This document shows positions 6,723 through 13,870 of a stretch of 26,980 bases of DNA, one piece after another. The DNA lies in contig JAJFHI010000159.1 of assembly GCA_021775715.1 (NCBI GenBank), positions 1 to 26,980 on the forward strand, written 5' to 3'. The DNA is from Hyphomicrobiaceae bacterium (lineage in GTDB: Bacteria > Pseudomonadota > Alphaproteobacteria > Rhizobiales > Hyphomicrobiaceae). The stretch's first letter is position 1. Each line of letters begins with the position of its first letter. The position numbers and the translations under genes were made by a program. The notes beneath the pieces were generated by a model. The model made no database searches. It saw only the letters and a list, made by a program, of their open reading frames with translations, and was not told the origin of the DNA.

Positions 6723-7838
6723 ATGACGACGACAACTCAGAATTCGATTTCGACTGATCACCGTTTGTCTTTCGAAACCTCATCTACAGCGGTTGCTGGT
6801 GCCGCGACGGTTGACACCCCTTTCGTAAGAGAAACAGAATCGAAACCCGCGTTAAGCATAACGGCTCGCGAATGGTTCGCAGGCGGCGAAAGGGTTTCGT
6901 ATGATCGCCGCACAAAAGAAATCCTGCGATCGCATGGTGCAGCTGAGCCGCGAGATGTTGTGCAAGTGTTCCGGCGGATCGAGAAAGACACAGCAACGGA
7001 TGAAGATGCGGTCTGGACATCTTTCCTGCCCGGTTGGCCTGACGGTTCTTTTGGATGGGCGAAGGTCGACCAACATTTGACTGGAAAGAGTGTCGGGCCA
7101 AAGCTCTTCGTTGAATATATCGGACACGGCGATTCCGACAAACCTGCCGATCATTCGTACGGTACGAAAGAACGCGCGGATCTCGTCGAGGCGTTTTGGA
7201 AGGCTGAAGGGATCAAGTCGACGTTCATCGTCGGTTTTGACTACTCATCCATCGTTGCGCTCGAACTCCTAAGCCGGCAGCAGGATCAGCGCGACAATGG
7301 GATCGAACCGACCACCAGGATCGACGGCGTCTTGCTGATCAACGGCGGCCTGTTCGTCGACGCGCATAGCCATCCTTGGTTCACGACGCCGGTGCTCAAA
7401 TCTCCGCTCGGGGGACTGGTGACATCGTTGGCGCAGCGCTCGAAGTTTGCCTTTCGCGAACTCATGAAGCCATTGTGGTCAAAGGACTACCATGTGTCGT
7501 CGGGAGAAATCGACGAACTCTACAGCGCAATCGCGCGGGGCAATGGCGTTTACGCTTTAAGCAAGTCGGCGGGCTTTGTCGATCAACACAAGCGCAACTC
7601 AGAACGATGGGATTTAGGGCGCATATTTCATGCGTCTCAAGGCGCCGTCTCGTTCCATATCGTCGGCAGTGAACAAGATCCATTCGAGGGCAAGCAGGCC
7701 GTGGTGGCACGTGAGCGATTGGGGTCTTATGGGCTTGATGTGCGGATCGTACCCGGAGGACATCTTACGACGTCCGAACACCCCGAACTCCTTGCGCAAA
7801 TAATCGAGGAAGTGGGTCCGCAACACGGATCGGTTTGA
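6723..7838 (+). CDS. Alpha/beta hydrolase with Asp nucleophile
   Basis: The protein has 371 residues, long for the family because of a roughly 90-residue N-terminal part that starts MTTTTQNSIS and has no signal peptide. The hydrolase core shows VEYIGHGDSDKP (129-140), the elbow VGFDYSS with Asp173 as the probable nucleophile, GSEQDPF with Asp319, and GGHLTTSEHP with His347. This resembles epoxide hydrolase/haloalkane dehalogenase relatives. The usual HGxP oxyanion motif is replaced by LPGWPDGS, so activity on the classic substrates is uncertain. GGAG is 8 nt before the ATG. The gene follows marR by 58 bp, has operator M2 in front and is probably repressed by the MarR protein. It is not a close copy of the exported hydrolase at 3945. 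Confidence 0.75.
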   Translation: MTTTTQNSISTDHRLSFETSSTAVAGAATVDTPFVRETESKPALSITAREWFAGGERVSYDRRTKEILRSHGAAEPRDVVQVFRRIEKDTATDEDAVWTSFLPGWPDGSFGWAKVDQHLTGKSVGPKLFVEYIGHGDSDKPADHSYGTKERADLVEAFWKAEGIKSTFIVGFDYSSIVALELLSRQQDQRDNGIEPTTRIDGVLLINGGLFVDAHSHPWFTTPVLKSPLGGLVTSLAQRSKFAFRELMKPLWSKDYHVSSGEIDELYSAIARGNGVYALSKSAGFVDQHKRNSERWDLGRIFHASQGAVSFHIVGSEQDPFEGKQAVVARERLGSYGLDVRIVPGGHLTTSEHPELLAQIIEEVGPQHGSV

Positions 7839-7911
7839 GCACGCTCGTAATTCTAGAATTCAGCGATTGAGATGATCACTAGATGTAGTAGGTCGAAGTT
7901 TATCGAAATAC

Positions 7912-7923
7912 GTGCATACGCAC
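7912..7923. promoter_or_regulatory. Putative MarR operator M3 (GTGCATACGCAC)
   Basis: One-base variant of M1 and M2, again with exactly 20 bp to the next ATG (7944). It implies separate repression of the membrane-protein gene rather than simple read-through from the hydrolase gene. Confidence 0.65.
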
Positions 7924-7943
7924 AAGCAAATGGAACAAAACAA

Positions 7944-8621
7944 ATGACTACAACAACACAGAACACGCCTTGGACTGCCAAGGCAATCGGCATCACCACT
8001 GGATTGCTACTCATCCAATTCACTGTTGCCTATGTGATCGGATCAGGACATCTCTTGACGAATGGTGGCGGGATGCCCCTGCCGCGGATCGCCATCACGG
8101 CCGTCATACCCGTGGCTGGCTTTCTAGCGGCGTATAACCTCATCCCAAGTTTCCGGGCATTCGTTCTCGCGCAAGACATTCGCAGGCTTACGATGTTGCA
8201 GTTGTGGCGCATCGTCGGTTTCGTGTTTCTGCCTCTCTATGCTTTCGCGGTTTTGCCCGGGCTGTTCGCTTGGCCTGCGGGCGTTGGCGACGTCGCCGTT
8301 GGGCTTTTGGCCTTCTTTGTTGTCAGCAAGATAGATCGCGATCCGGACTTTGTTGCATCACCTGGCTTCGTCGGCTTTCATCTGCTGGGATTGACGGACT
8401 TCGCCATCGCCATTGGCACTTCAGCTTTGGCGGCCGGTGCGTTTCCGGTACTGATTCCCGGTGGCGTAACAAGTGCCGCCCTCGACGTCTGGCCGCTCAA
8501 TGTTTTCCCAAGCTTCATCGTTCCAGCGTTCATGATCGCGCAACTAGCGGTGCTTCTCAAAGTTCGCGAGGCGCGCCGCATTGTAAGTAAACACGGGGCC
8601 GCCACGATGTTACCCGCATAG
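7944..8621 (+). CDS. Six-helix integral membrane protein of unknown function
   Basis: The product from ATG 7944 has 225 residues, starting MTTTTQNTPW. Hydrophobic stretches suggest about six transmembrane helices, near residues 13-33, 47-65, 89-108, 113-128, 145-165 and 188-206, followed by a short basic C-terminus (KVREARRIVSKHG) expected in the cytoplasm. I do not recognise a catalytic motif or transporter signature. An upstream in-frame ATG at 7872 would put operator M3 inside the coding region and is rejected. The first seven residues (MTTTTQN) and the operator-to-start distance are the same as for the preceding hydrolase gene, so the 5' ends of both genes may share an origin. A role in the same stress response as that hydrolase is inferred only from shared control. 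Confidence 0.75.
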   Translation: MTTTTQNTPWTAKAIGITTGLLLIQFTVAYVIGSGHLLTNGGGMPLPRIAITAVIPVAGFLAAYNLIPSFRAFVLAQDIRRLTMLQLWRIVGFVFLPLYAFAVLPGLFAWPAGVGDVAVGLLAFFVVSKIDRDPDFVASPGFVGFHLLGLTDFAIAIGTSALAAGAFPVLIPGGVTSAALDVWPLNVFPSFIVPAFMIAQLAVLLKVREARRIVSKHGAATMLPA

Positions 8622-8839
8622 TTCTCACCGGCGAACATCGGGTTTCGACCCCACATTAGCCTTGGCCGTCTCATGCCAAAACTATTTGCACCCGGTCAAT
8701 CAAGGGCCAGCACAAGAACAAATTCTGTTTATGATTGGGGACACCGATGGGGCAGGGCCACGACGGGGTGAGCAGATGGTGGAGTGTATCAGCGGGCGCA
8801 GGCAGTCCGTTGCAGGTTTCCGCAGGTATAGGATGTCGT
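8622..8839. other. Intergenic region between convergent units, nothing recognised
   Basis: These 218 bp separate the plus-strand membrane-protein gene from the minus-strand gene ending at 8840. Short open frames exist on the plus strand but lack ribosome binding sites and family motifs. No convincing terminator hairpin was found. Confidence 0.5.
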
Positions 8840-9433
8840 TTAGGACGCCGCCCGGCCAGTCTTTTTCCGAGGCGTCTTGGCTATGCTGTCGAGACTTGCT
8901 TCAAGCTCCGGCAAGAATGCCCATAGTTCGCGATTGAGCTGTGTCAGTTTTCCAATCGTTCGGGTCATCTCGTTAATGCGTTTGGTGTCGAACTCGCGCA
9001 CCTCGGCAAATTGAATCTCGGTCTTCTTTTCTGTGACCCGCAGGATTGTCGTGTGGGTGAATTGCCCGGCCTCATTCAGCTGATAAATGCAATGGTTGAA
9101 CTCGTTGCGCACCTTCGTGCAGGCATTGAAGCGTTCTATTAGTTTGTCGATACGCTTTACCATTTTTGCGTCGTCTATTTTTTCCTTGGCGAGCCGGCGT
9201 ACTAGGTCGAGCCGTGCCCGAGTGGTGTTCAGAGAAACGAACGTGATAGCGGCCGACGAGAAATCCGTCTTCAACAGCACCATTAGGAAATAGATGAACA
9301 TACTCTCGTTATTTGACCACGTGAAAACGAGATTGCCGATGAGCGCCAAAATACGCGTACGATCATTTGCGGTGTCTACAGCATATGCATCAATCGACGC
9401 GAAGTTCGGTGCGGCTGGGAGTTTGGTGTTCAC
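8840..9433 (-). CDS. Hypothetical protein, possibly HEPN-like helical
   Basis: The protein has 197 residues, appears mainly helical and is not assigned to a family. The start is GTG at 9433 with AGAGGA about 7 nt upstream. A central segment reads FNACTKVRNEFNHCIY; R109-N-x3-H114 matches the R-N-x3-H spacing of the HEPN superfamily, whose members are often RNases or nucleotide-modifying toxins. A hydrophobic stretch at about 28-54 (ILALIGNLVFTWSNNESMFI and on) fits a core helix better than a membrane helix. The C-terminus is basic (KTPRKKTGRAAS). There is no adjacent antitoxin-like gene, which weakens a toxin-antitoxin reading. Coding is supported by good codon structure and a ribosome binding site. 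The HEPN link is only a motif-level suggestion. Confidence 0.6.
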   Translation of the reverse strand: MNTKLPAAPNFASIDAYAVDTANDRTRILALIGNLVFTWSNNESMFIYFLMVLLKTDFSSAAITFVSLNTTRARLDLVRRLAKEKIDDAKMVKRIDKLIERFNACTKVRNEFNHCIYQLNEAGQFTHTTILRVTEKKTEIQFAEVREFDTKRINEMTRTIGKLTQLNRELWAFLPELEASLDSIAKTPRKKTGRAAS

Positions 9434-9651
9434 CTGTCTGTCCTCTTTTTGGAGGCCACGTAGCTTGAATACTGGTCGCGACGTATCAAAATCATAACAG
9501 TGAAATGATGGGCCGTATCGTGCAAGGAGTTAGAATAGGCATGGTTTCGATCAACACTTAGCGTGGCGATCTTGTTCGTCGGCTTAATCAGTCGTAGCGT
9601 TGTCTTACGTAAGAGGCCGCAAAACCAACGTTACGCGTTCTGGTCAAGACG

Positions 9652-10158
9652 ATGCGACTGTTCTGGAAATCCTCGCGTGCAAAACGCGCCGCCATATCAA
9701 CCATCGCCCCGTTGGTTGAGCTTAGCCGCTCGCAGATCGGGACGATCCAGGATCAGTTGTGGCGTCAGCCATATATGATCGGCTTTCTATCGACCTTGAT
9801 TACGCTCACGGCGCTGCGCAATGGTGAGCTTGATAGCGAGCAGATGGGGCTGACGCAACTCGAGGCCTGGGCGGCGATCACCGGCCTACAGGATGATCAA
9901 ATAGGAGAGGACATTCAATTGTTGAGCGCGGACGCAGACGCGCACTTTCTCGTCGGCTGCACCAACGCAGCCGTATTTTACAGGGTCCTCAATGGTGAGA
10001 CTCCAGTCGAAAATTTTCGCGATTTTTCAGCGGCGCCTACTCAGGCCTCAGCTTGGTTCACTCCTTTTGGTTTTAACGATAAGCCTTCTTTTGGAAAAGG
10101 CGGCGAGTTTGCTGAGGCGCTGTGGGTCGAGTTTTTCAACGAACACGTCAAGATCTGA
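9652..10158 (+). CDS. Conserved-looking hypothetical protein, 168 residues
   Basis: I do not recognise this protein. It begins with a basic segment (MRLFWKSSRAKRAAIS). It continues with an apparently helical region (IQDQLWRQPYMIGFLSTLIT) and an acidic middle part rich in Asp and Glu, and ends with aromatic-rich stretches (ASAWFTPFGFNDKPSFGKGG). No signal peptide or clear membrane helix is seen. The codon usage fits real coding. It ends 36 bp before the stop of the convergent HlyD gene, and its upstream 218-bp gap contains a 12-bp palindrome TCTTACGTAAGA (9603-9614) of unknown meaning. It may be unrelated to the secretion genes despite the close position. Confidence 0.6.
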   Translation: MRLFWKSSRAKRAAISTIAPLVELSRSQIGTIQDQLWRQPYMIGFLSTLITLTALRNGELDSEQMGLTQLEAWAAITGLQDDQIGEDIQLLSADADAHFLVGCTNAAVFYRVLNGETPVENFRDFSAAPTQASAWFTPFGFNDKPSFGKGGEFAEALWVEFFNEHVKI

Positions 10159-10194
10159 TTGGGTGAAGCATTCATTTCATCGGCCATCGGGTCG

Positions 10195-11559
10195 CTAGGC
10201 CTCTCTGAATGCGCGAGACACTGTGTCGAGCACCGGCTGCATAAGATATTGGAAGAACGTGCGTTCACCGGTCTTGATGTAGACCTCGGTTGGCATGCCC
10301 GGCGTTGGCAGAAACCCCTTTATTTTGGCAGCTTCTTCTGCGTCAAGTTTGACACGTGCAATATAGACGTTGTCATTTTTGAAGCGGTCGGCCTCGTTTG
10401 GAATCGCGTCGGCAGAAACGTAAATCACGCTGCCCGCGATCATTGGAGTCACGCGTTGGCTCAATGCTGTCAGACGGATATTCGCGAGCTGCCCCGTTGT
10501 GACGATATCGATGTCCTGAGGGCGAATGCGGGCTTCGATGACGAGTTCATCGCCCATAGGCAGGAGCGCCAGAATGTTGTTGCCCGGCCGGATAACACCT
10601 CCAGCAGTGTGGTAGTTGAGCTTGACGATGATGCCGCGCACCGGCGCCCTGATCTCGATACGCCCCAGGACACTTTCCGCCGATTTCACTCGCTCTTTGA
10701 GATCTTTTAGCTCGGCTTCGATTTGGTGGCGCTCTTCTACAGCGGTTTGAATTGCGGTGTTCTTTACCCGACTAATCTGCTCAATTGCACCGGCAATGCG
10801 TTCAGTCAAATCGCCGATTTCTGATTGGCGACGGCCCATTTCGCCAACCATGTTTGCATGTGCGCGTTTTAGAGCGAAGTATTCGGGCTTACGTACCAGT
10901 CCGGCCTCATACAACCGGCGTTTTCCCGCCAGTTCTTCCGCGATCAAATTCTTCTGCGACATTGCACTGGTAAGCTGTGCCTTGTTGCCTTTTATGCGTT
11001 GTTTAAAGGAGGCAATTGATTGTTCAAGAATGGCAACGTCATTCCCGAGTTTGTGTTTTCGTGCGGCGAAGATCGCGTCCTGTGTTTTTAAGGTGGTATC
11101 GACGTCTTCCGATACTGACGCGGTTCTGAGAAGATCAGGATAATTCACAAGATCCAACCCGGCTGCTTCGGCGCGAAGACGGGCATCTGTTGCCATAAGT
11201 TGAGCCTGACGTATTTTAAGCCGCTTCAGATCAGATTGAGCGTTTGTGTCTTTCAGCCGGACGAGCGGTTGGTTGCGTTCGACGATCTGGCCTTCCTTCA
11301 CCAGTATTTCGTCAATGATGCCGCCTTCCAGGTGTTGGATAATCTTGTTCTGGCTTGTCGCAACAAAGACACCAGAGGCGACAACTGCGCCATCAATTGG
11401 GGCGGTCGCAGCCCAACCTCCAAAACCGAATACGCCAATTATTAAAATCGTGTAGCCGGTGAGCAAAGGCTTTCGTCCACTGCGGGGCACATCGGCGTAC
11501 CAATCGCGTTGTTCGGCGGTTAGGTCACGTGCGGCTGAGGTCAGGGATTTGTGGGCCAT
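10195..11559 (-). CDS. HlyD-family type I secretion periplasmic adaptor
   Basis: The 454-residue protein has the layout of PrsE/HlyD membrane-fusion proteins. It has a cytoplasmic N-terminus, one transmembrane helix at about 31-50 (PLLTGYTILIIGVFGFGGWA), a first lipoyl half (NKIIQHLEGGIIDEILVKEG), a long alpha-helical coiled coil from about 105 to 310, and the second lipoyl half with IEIRAPVRGIIVKL. It ends with the C-terminal beta domain and GMPTEVYIKTGERTFFQYLM. It should link the inner-membrane ABC transporter to a TolC-type channel. The gene lies 18 bp behind the transporter gene and ends the four-gene unit. The ribosome binding site is weak (GAGAAA), possibly compensated by coupling. It is clearly distinct from the second adaptor at 20374. 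Confidence 0.92.
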   Translation of the reverse strand: MAHKSLTSAARDLTAEQRDWYADVPRSGRKPLLTGYTILIIGVFGFGGWAATAPIDGAVVASGVFVATSQNKIIQHLEGGIIDEILVKEGQIVERNQPLVRLKDTNAQSDLKRLKIRQAQLMATDARLRAEAAGLDLVNYPDLLRTASVSEDVDTTLKTQDAIFAARKHKLGNDVAILEQSIASFKQRIKGNKAQLTSAMSQKNLIAEELAGKRRLYEAGLVRKPEYFALKRAHANMVGEMGRRQSEIGDLTERIAGAIEQISRVKNTAIQTAVEERHQIEAELKDLKERVKSAESVLGRIEIRAPVRGIIVKLNYHTAGGVIRPGNNILALLPMGDELVIEARIRPQDIDIVTTGQLANIRLTALSQRVTPMIAGSVIYVSADAIPNEADRFKNDNVYIARVKLDAEEAAKIKGFLPTPGMPTEVYIKTGERTFFQYLMQPVLDTVSRAFREA

Positions 11560-11577
11560 TTTTTTCTCGTTTCTCGA

Positions 11578-13797
11578 TCAGGCTGCATCGGTAATGGATT
11601 TTCGGGGGCGGCCCGTCATCATTGGTAAAACTTCGTCGCGGGGTCCGAATTTTTGCACGCGACCTTCATGCAGCAGCATGATCTTATCGACATTCTTCAA
11701 AAGCGCCGGTCGCTGCGTGACCGCGATCACGGTGATGCCCTTCTGCTTGGCGCGTTGAAGGGCAGCGCCGAGGGCTTGCTCGCCTGCGGTATCCAGGTTC
11801 GAGTTTGGTTCGTCTAATACAACCAAGCGGGGTTCGCCGAAAAATGCGCGCGCCAAGCCCAGACGTTGTCGCTGTCCACCTGAAAGTGGTGTGCCGTCAA
11901 TACTGATTTGTGTCTCATAACCTTGCGGAAGCTGAGAGACCATCTCGTGCACGCCTGCCAGCTCCGCGGCATCAAAGATGGTCTCATCGGGCACATCTTC
12001 ACGCAGGCGCGCTATGTTGGATTTGATTGAGCCTGGAAAGAGCTGCACGTCCTGCGGCAGATATCCAACCGTTTCACCGAACTGACGCGGATCCCAATTG
12101 CGGATGTCCATCAGGTCGAGGCGTACGGAGCCCGACGTCGGTGTAATTGAACCGACAAGCATGCGGGCCAGCGTTGATTTGCCTGTACCCGACGGGCCGA
12201 TGATGGCCATCGATTCACCCGGTTCGAGACTGAAGTCGATACCGTTCAGGATCACGCGCTTTGTCGGAGGCGGCACATAGAGAACGCGTTCAACTTTCAA
12301 CCGGCCTTGTGGACGCGGTAATGTCAGGCGTTCAACGTTCAAAGGAGAATTGCCGAGCAGGGCTTTGATGCGGGCGAACCCACCGCGGGCTTGTACGTAG
12401 CCGCGCCAGCCTTCGATCAAGCCTTCGACGGGTGCGAGTGCGCGGCTGCCGACGATCGAAGCGGCAATCATCATGCCGCCCGTGAGTTCTCCCTGGACCG
12501 CGAGATAGGCGCCCCACCCGAGCATGCTGACCTGGGTGGAAAGGCGCAAGAATTTAGAAAGTCCGGTCAGTTGCACATTGCGATCCTGAGCGATGACCTG
12601 TGCTTTCAAGGACTCGGCAGTTTCCCGGCCCCAATGCATGACGCCCTCCTGGATCATGCCCATCGCATTGACGATTTGCGCATTGCGGGCCATCGCCTCG
12701 GCCTGGGAGCCGGCGCGCATGGCAAAGGCGTTGGCGCGAGAGAAAGGAACAGCCGTGATCTTTTGGTTGACGATGGCGATCGTTATCAAGATCAGGGCAG
12801 CCACGGTGAGAATGATGCCAAGGTGCGGATGAATGAGATAGACCGCAAGAAAGTACACTGGTGCCACGGGTGCGTCGTACATCGCGAGAATAACGGGGCC
12901 GGTGAAAAAACTGCGCACTTGCTGCAAGTCCTGCAGCACATGAAAATCACGTGTTGAACCGGCCTGGGCTGATTTGGCGGCTGCACTCAAAACGGGACCG
13001 CCGAGTGTCGTTTCCAAGCGGACTGCGACGCGCATCAACAGATAGCGCCGGATAACATCAAGCATAGCAAAAATTGCGAGCGCTCCGACAACGACAACCG
13101 TCAACATGATGAGGGTGTCAATACTGCTGCTTGTGAGAACCCGGTCGGATACCTGGAACAGGTAAATCGGTATCGCCAGGATCAAAAGGTTGAGGACGAG
13201 GGAGAATATGCCGACAGAGATTAGGCTTCCGCGACAGCCGGCAAGGCCGTTGGCGAGCACCATGCGAAAATCGTCGTCGCGTGGCTTCTGGATGCGCAAC
13301 GGTGTGCCATCTAACCCGCCTTCAGGTGGCGTGTGCTTTTTCGGAGACGATTTCTGTGGTGTCTCAGCTCCTGGTTTTTCGACAGCGGACTTCTGGGCAT
13401 CGATAGACTTCGCCGTCGTATCTGCAGTCTCCATTTTTGCCGACGGCATTATGTTTGCATTCTGTTCCGCTGTTTTTGTTTGCGCCTTGGCCTGCTGCGG
13501 TGCGGATGCTTGCCGTGGCTGACGCTCTGGTTTTCCGGGAGAGCGATCAGGTGGGATGCCGTCGGCAGCAGCCGCACTCAAAGAGGCTGCCAATGGTGGC
13601 TGCCGTGTTGGATGCGAGTCAGCAGCAACATCGCCCAAAGATTTTTTCGACGTCGCAAATGAGGTTGCGCCAGGCTGCTTCGCCTCGTATGGATTCGATG
13701 CGTCGTGTCGCCGTTGCCGACGCTTGTGGCGGTTTTGTTGTTGATTCAGGCGTTGCCGCTTACTTTGCGCGGCCCCCCGTTTTTTCCGTTTACTCAC
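11578..13797 (-). CDS. Type I secretion ABC transporter with basic N-terminal extension
   Basis: The product has 739 residues. The last 565 or so form a normal PrtD/PrsD-type exporter: a membrane domain from about 178 to 480, then an ATPase with Walker A GPSGTGKST (534-542), Q-loop YLPQD (579-583), signature LSGGQ (638-642) and Walker B LVVLDE (658-663). Two things are odd. Residues 1-175 are an extra low-complexity, disordered-looking region, strongly basic at the start (MSKRKKRGAAQSKRQRLNQQ) and then rich in Pro, Ala, Gln and Lys. The H-loop reads VTQRP, so Gln695 replaces the usual His. The start is GTG at 13797 with GGAG 8 nt upstream. The gene follows two repeat-rich genes that are its probable substrates and precedes its HlyD partner. 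Confidence 0.92.
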   Translation of the reverse strand: MSKRKKRGAAQSKRQRLNQQQNRHKRRQRRHDASNPYEAKQPGATSFATSKKSLGDVAADSHPTRQPPLAASLSAAAADGIPPDRSPGKPERQPRQASAPQQAKAQTKTAEQNANIMPSAKMETADTTAKSIDAQKSAVEKPGAETPQKSSPKKHTPPEGGLDGTPLRIQKPRDDDFRMVLANGLAGCRGSLISVGIFSLVLNLLILAIPIYLFQVSDRVLTSSSIDTLIMLTVVVVGALAIFAMLDVIRRYLLMRVAVRLETTLGGPVLSAAAKSAQAGSTRDFHVLQDLQQVRSFFTGPVILAMYDAPVAPVYFLAVYLIHPHLGIILTVAALILITIAIVNQKITAVPFSRANAFAMRAGSQAEAMARNAQIVNAMGMIQEGVMHWGRETAESLKAQVIAQDRNVQLTGLSKFLRLSTQVSMLGWGAYLAVQGELTGGMMIAASIVGSRALAPVEGLIEGWRGYVQARGGFARIKALLGNSPLNVERLTLPRPQGRLKVERVLYVPPPTKRVILNGIDFSLEPGESMAIIGPSGTGKSTLARMLVGSITPTSGSVRLDLMDIRNWDPRQFGETVGYLPQDVQLFPGSIKSNIARLREDVPDETIFDAAELAGVHEMVSQLPQGYETQISIDGTPLSGGQRQRLGLARAFFGEPRLVVLDEPNSNLDTAGEQALGAALQRAKQKGITVIAVTQRPALLKNVDKIMLLHEGRVQKFGPRDEVLPMMTGRPRKSITDAA

Positions 13798-13870
13798 GCT
13801 ACTAACTCCACTCCACGTTTACAACGACTGACTGCGCCACGCTTATAAATTGGTCTTTGTTGCGTGCTGT

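Noticed and set aside
7872..7943. Upstream ATG start for the six-helix membrane protein
   Set aside because: It would place the MarR operator inside the coding sequence and adds a polar segment not matching the MTTTTQN start shared with the previous gene.
8662..8937. 91-residue plus-strand frame after the membrane-protein gene
   Set aside because: It overlaps the end of the opposite-strand 197-residue gene and has no motif or ribosome binding site.
9603..9614. Palindrome TCTTACGTAAGA as an operator
   Set aside because: It occurs once only, with no regulator nearby; a single 12-bp palindrome is expected by chance at this scale.
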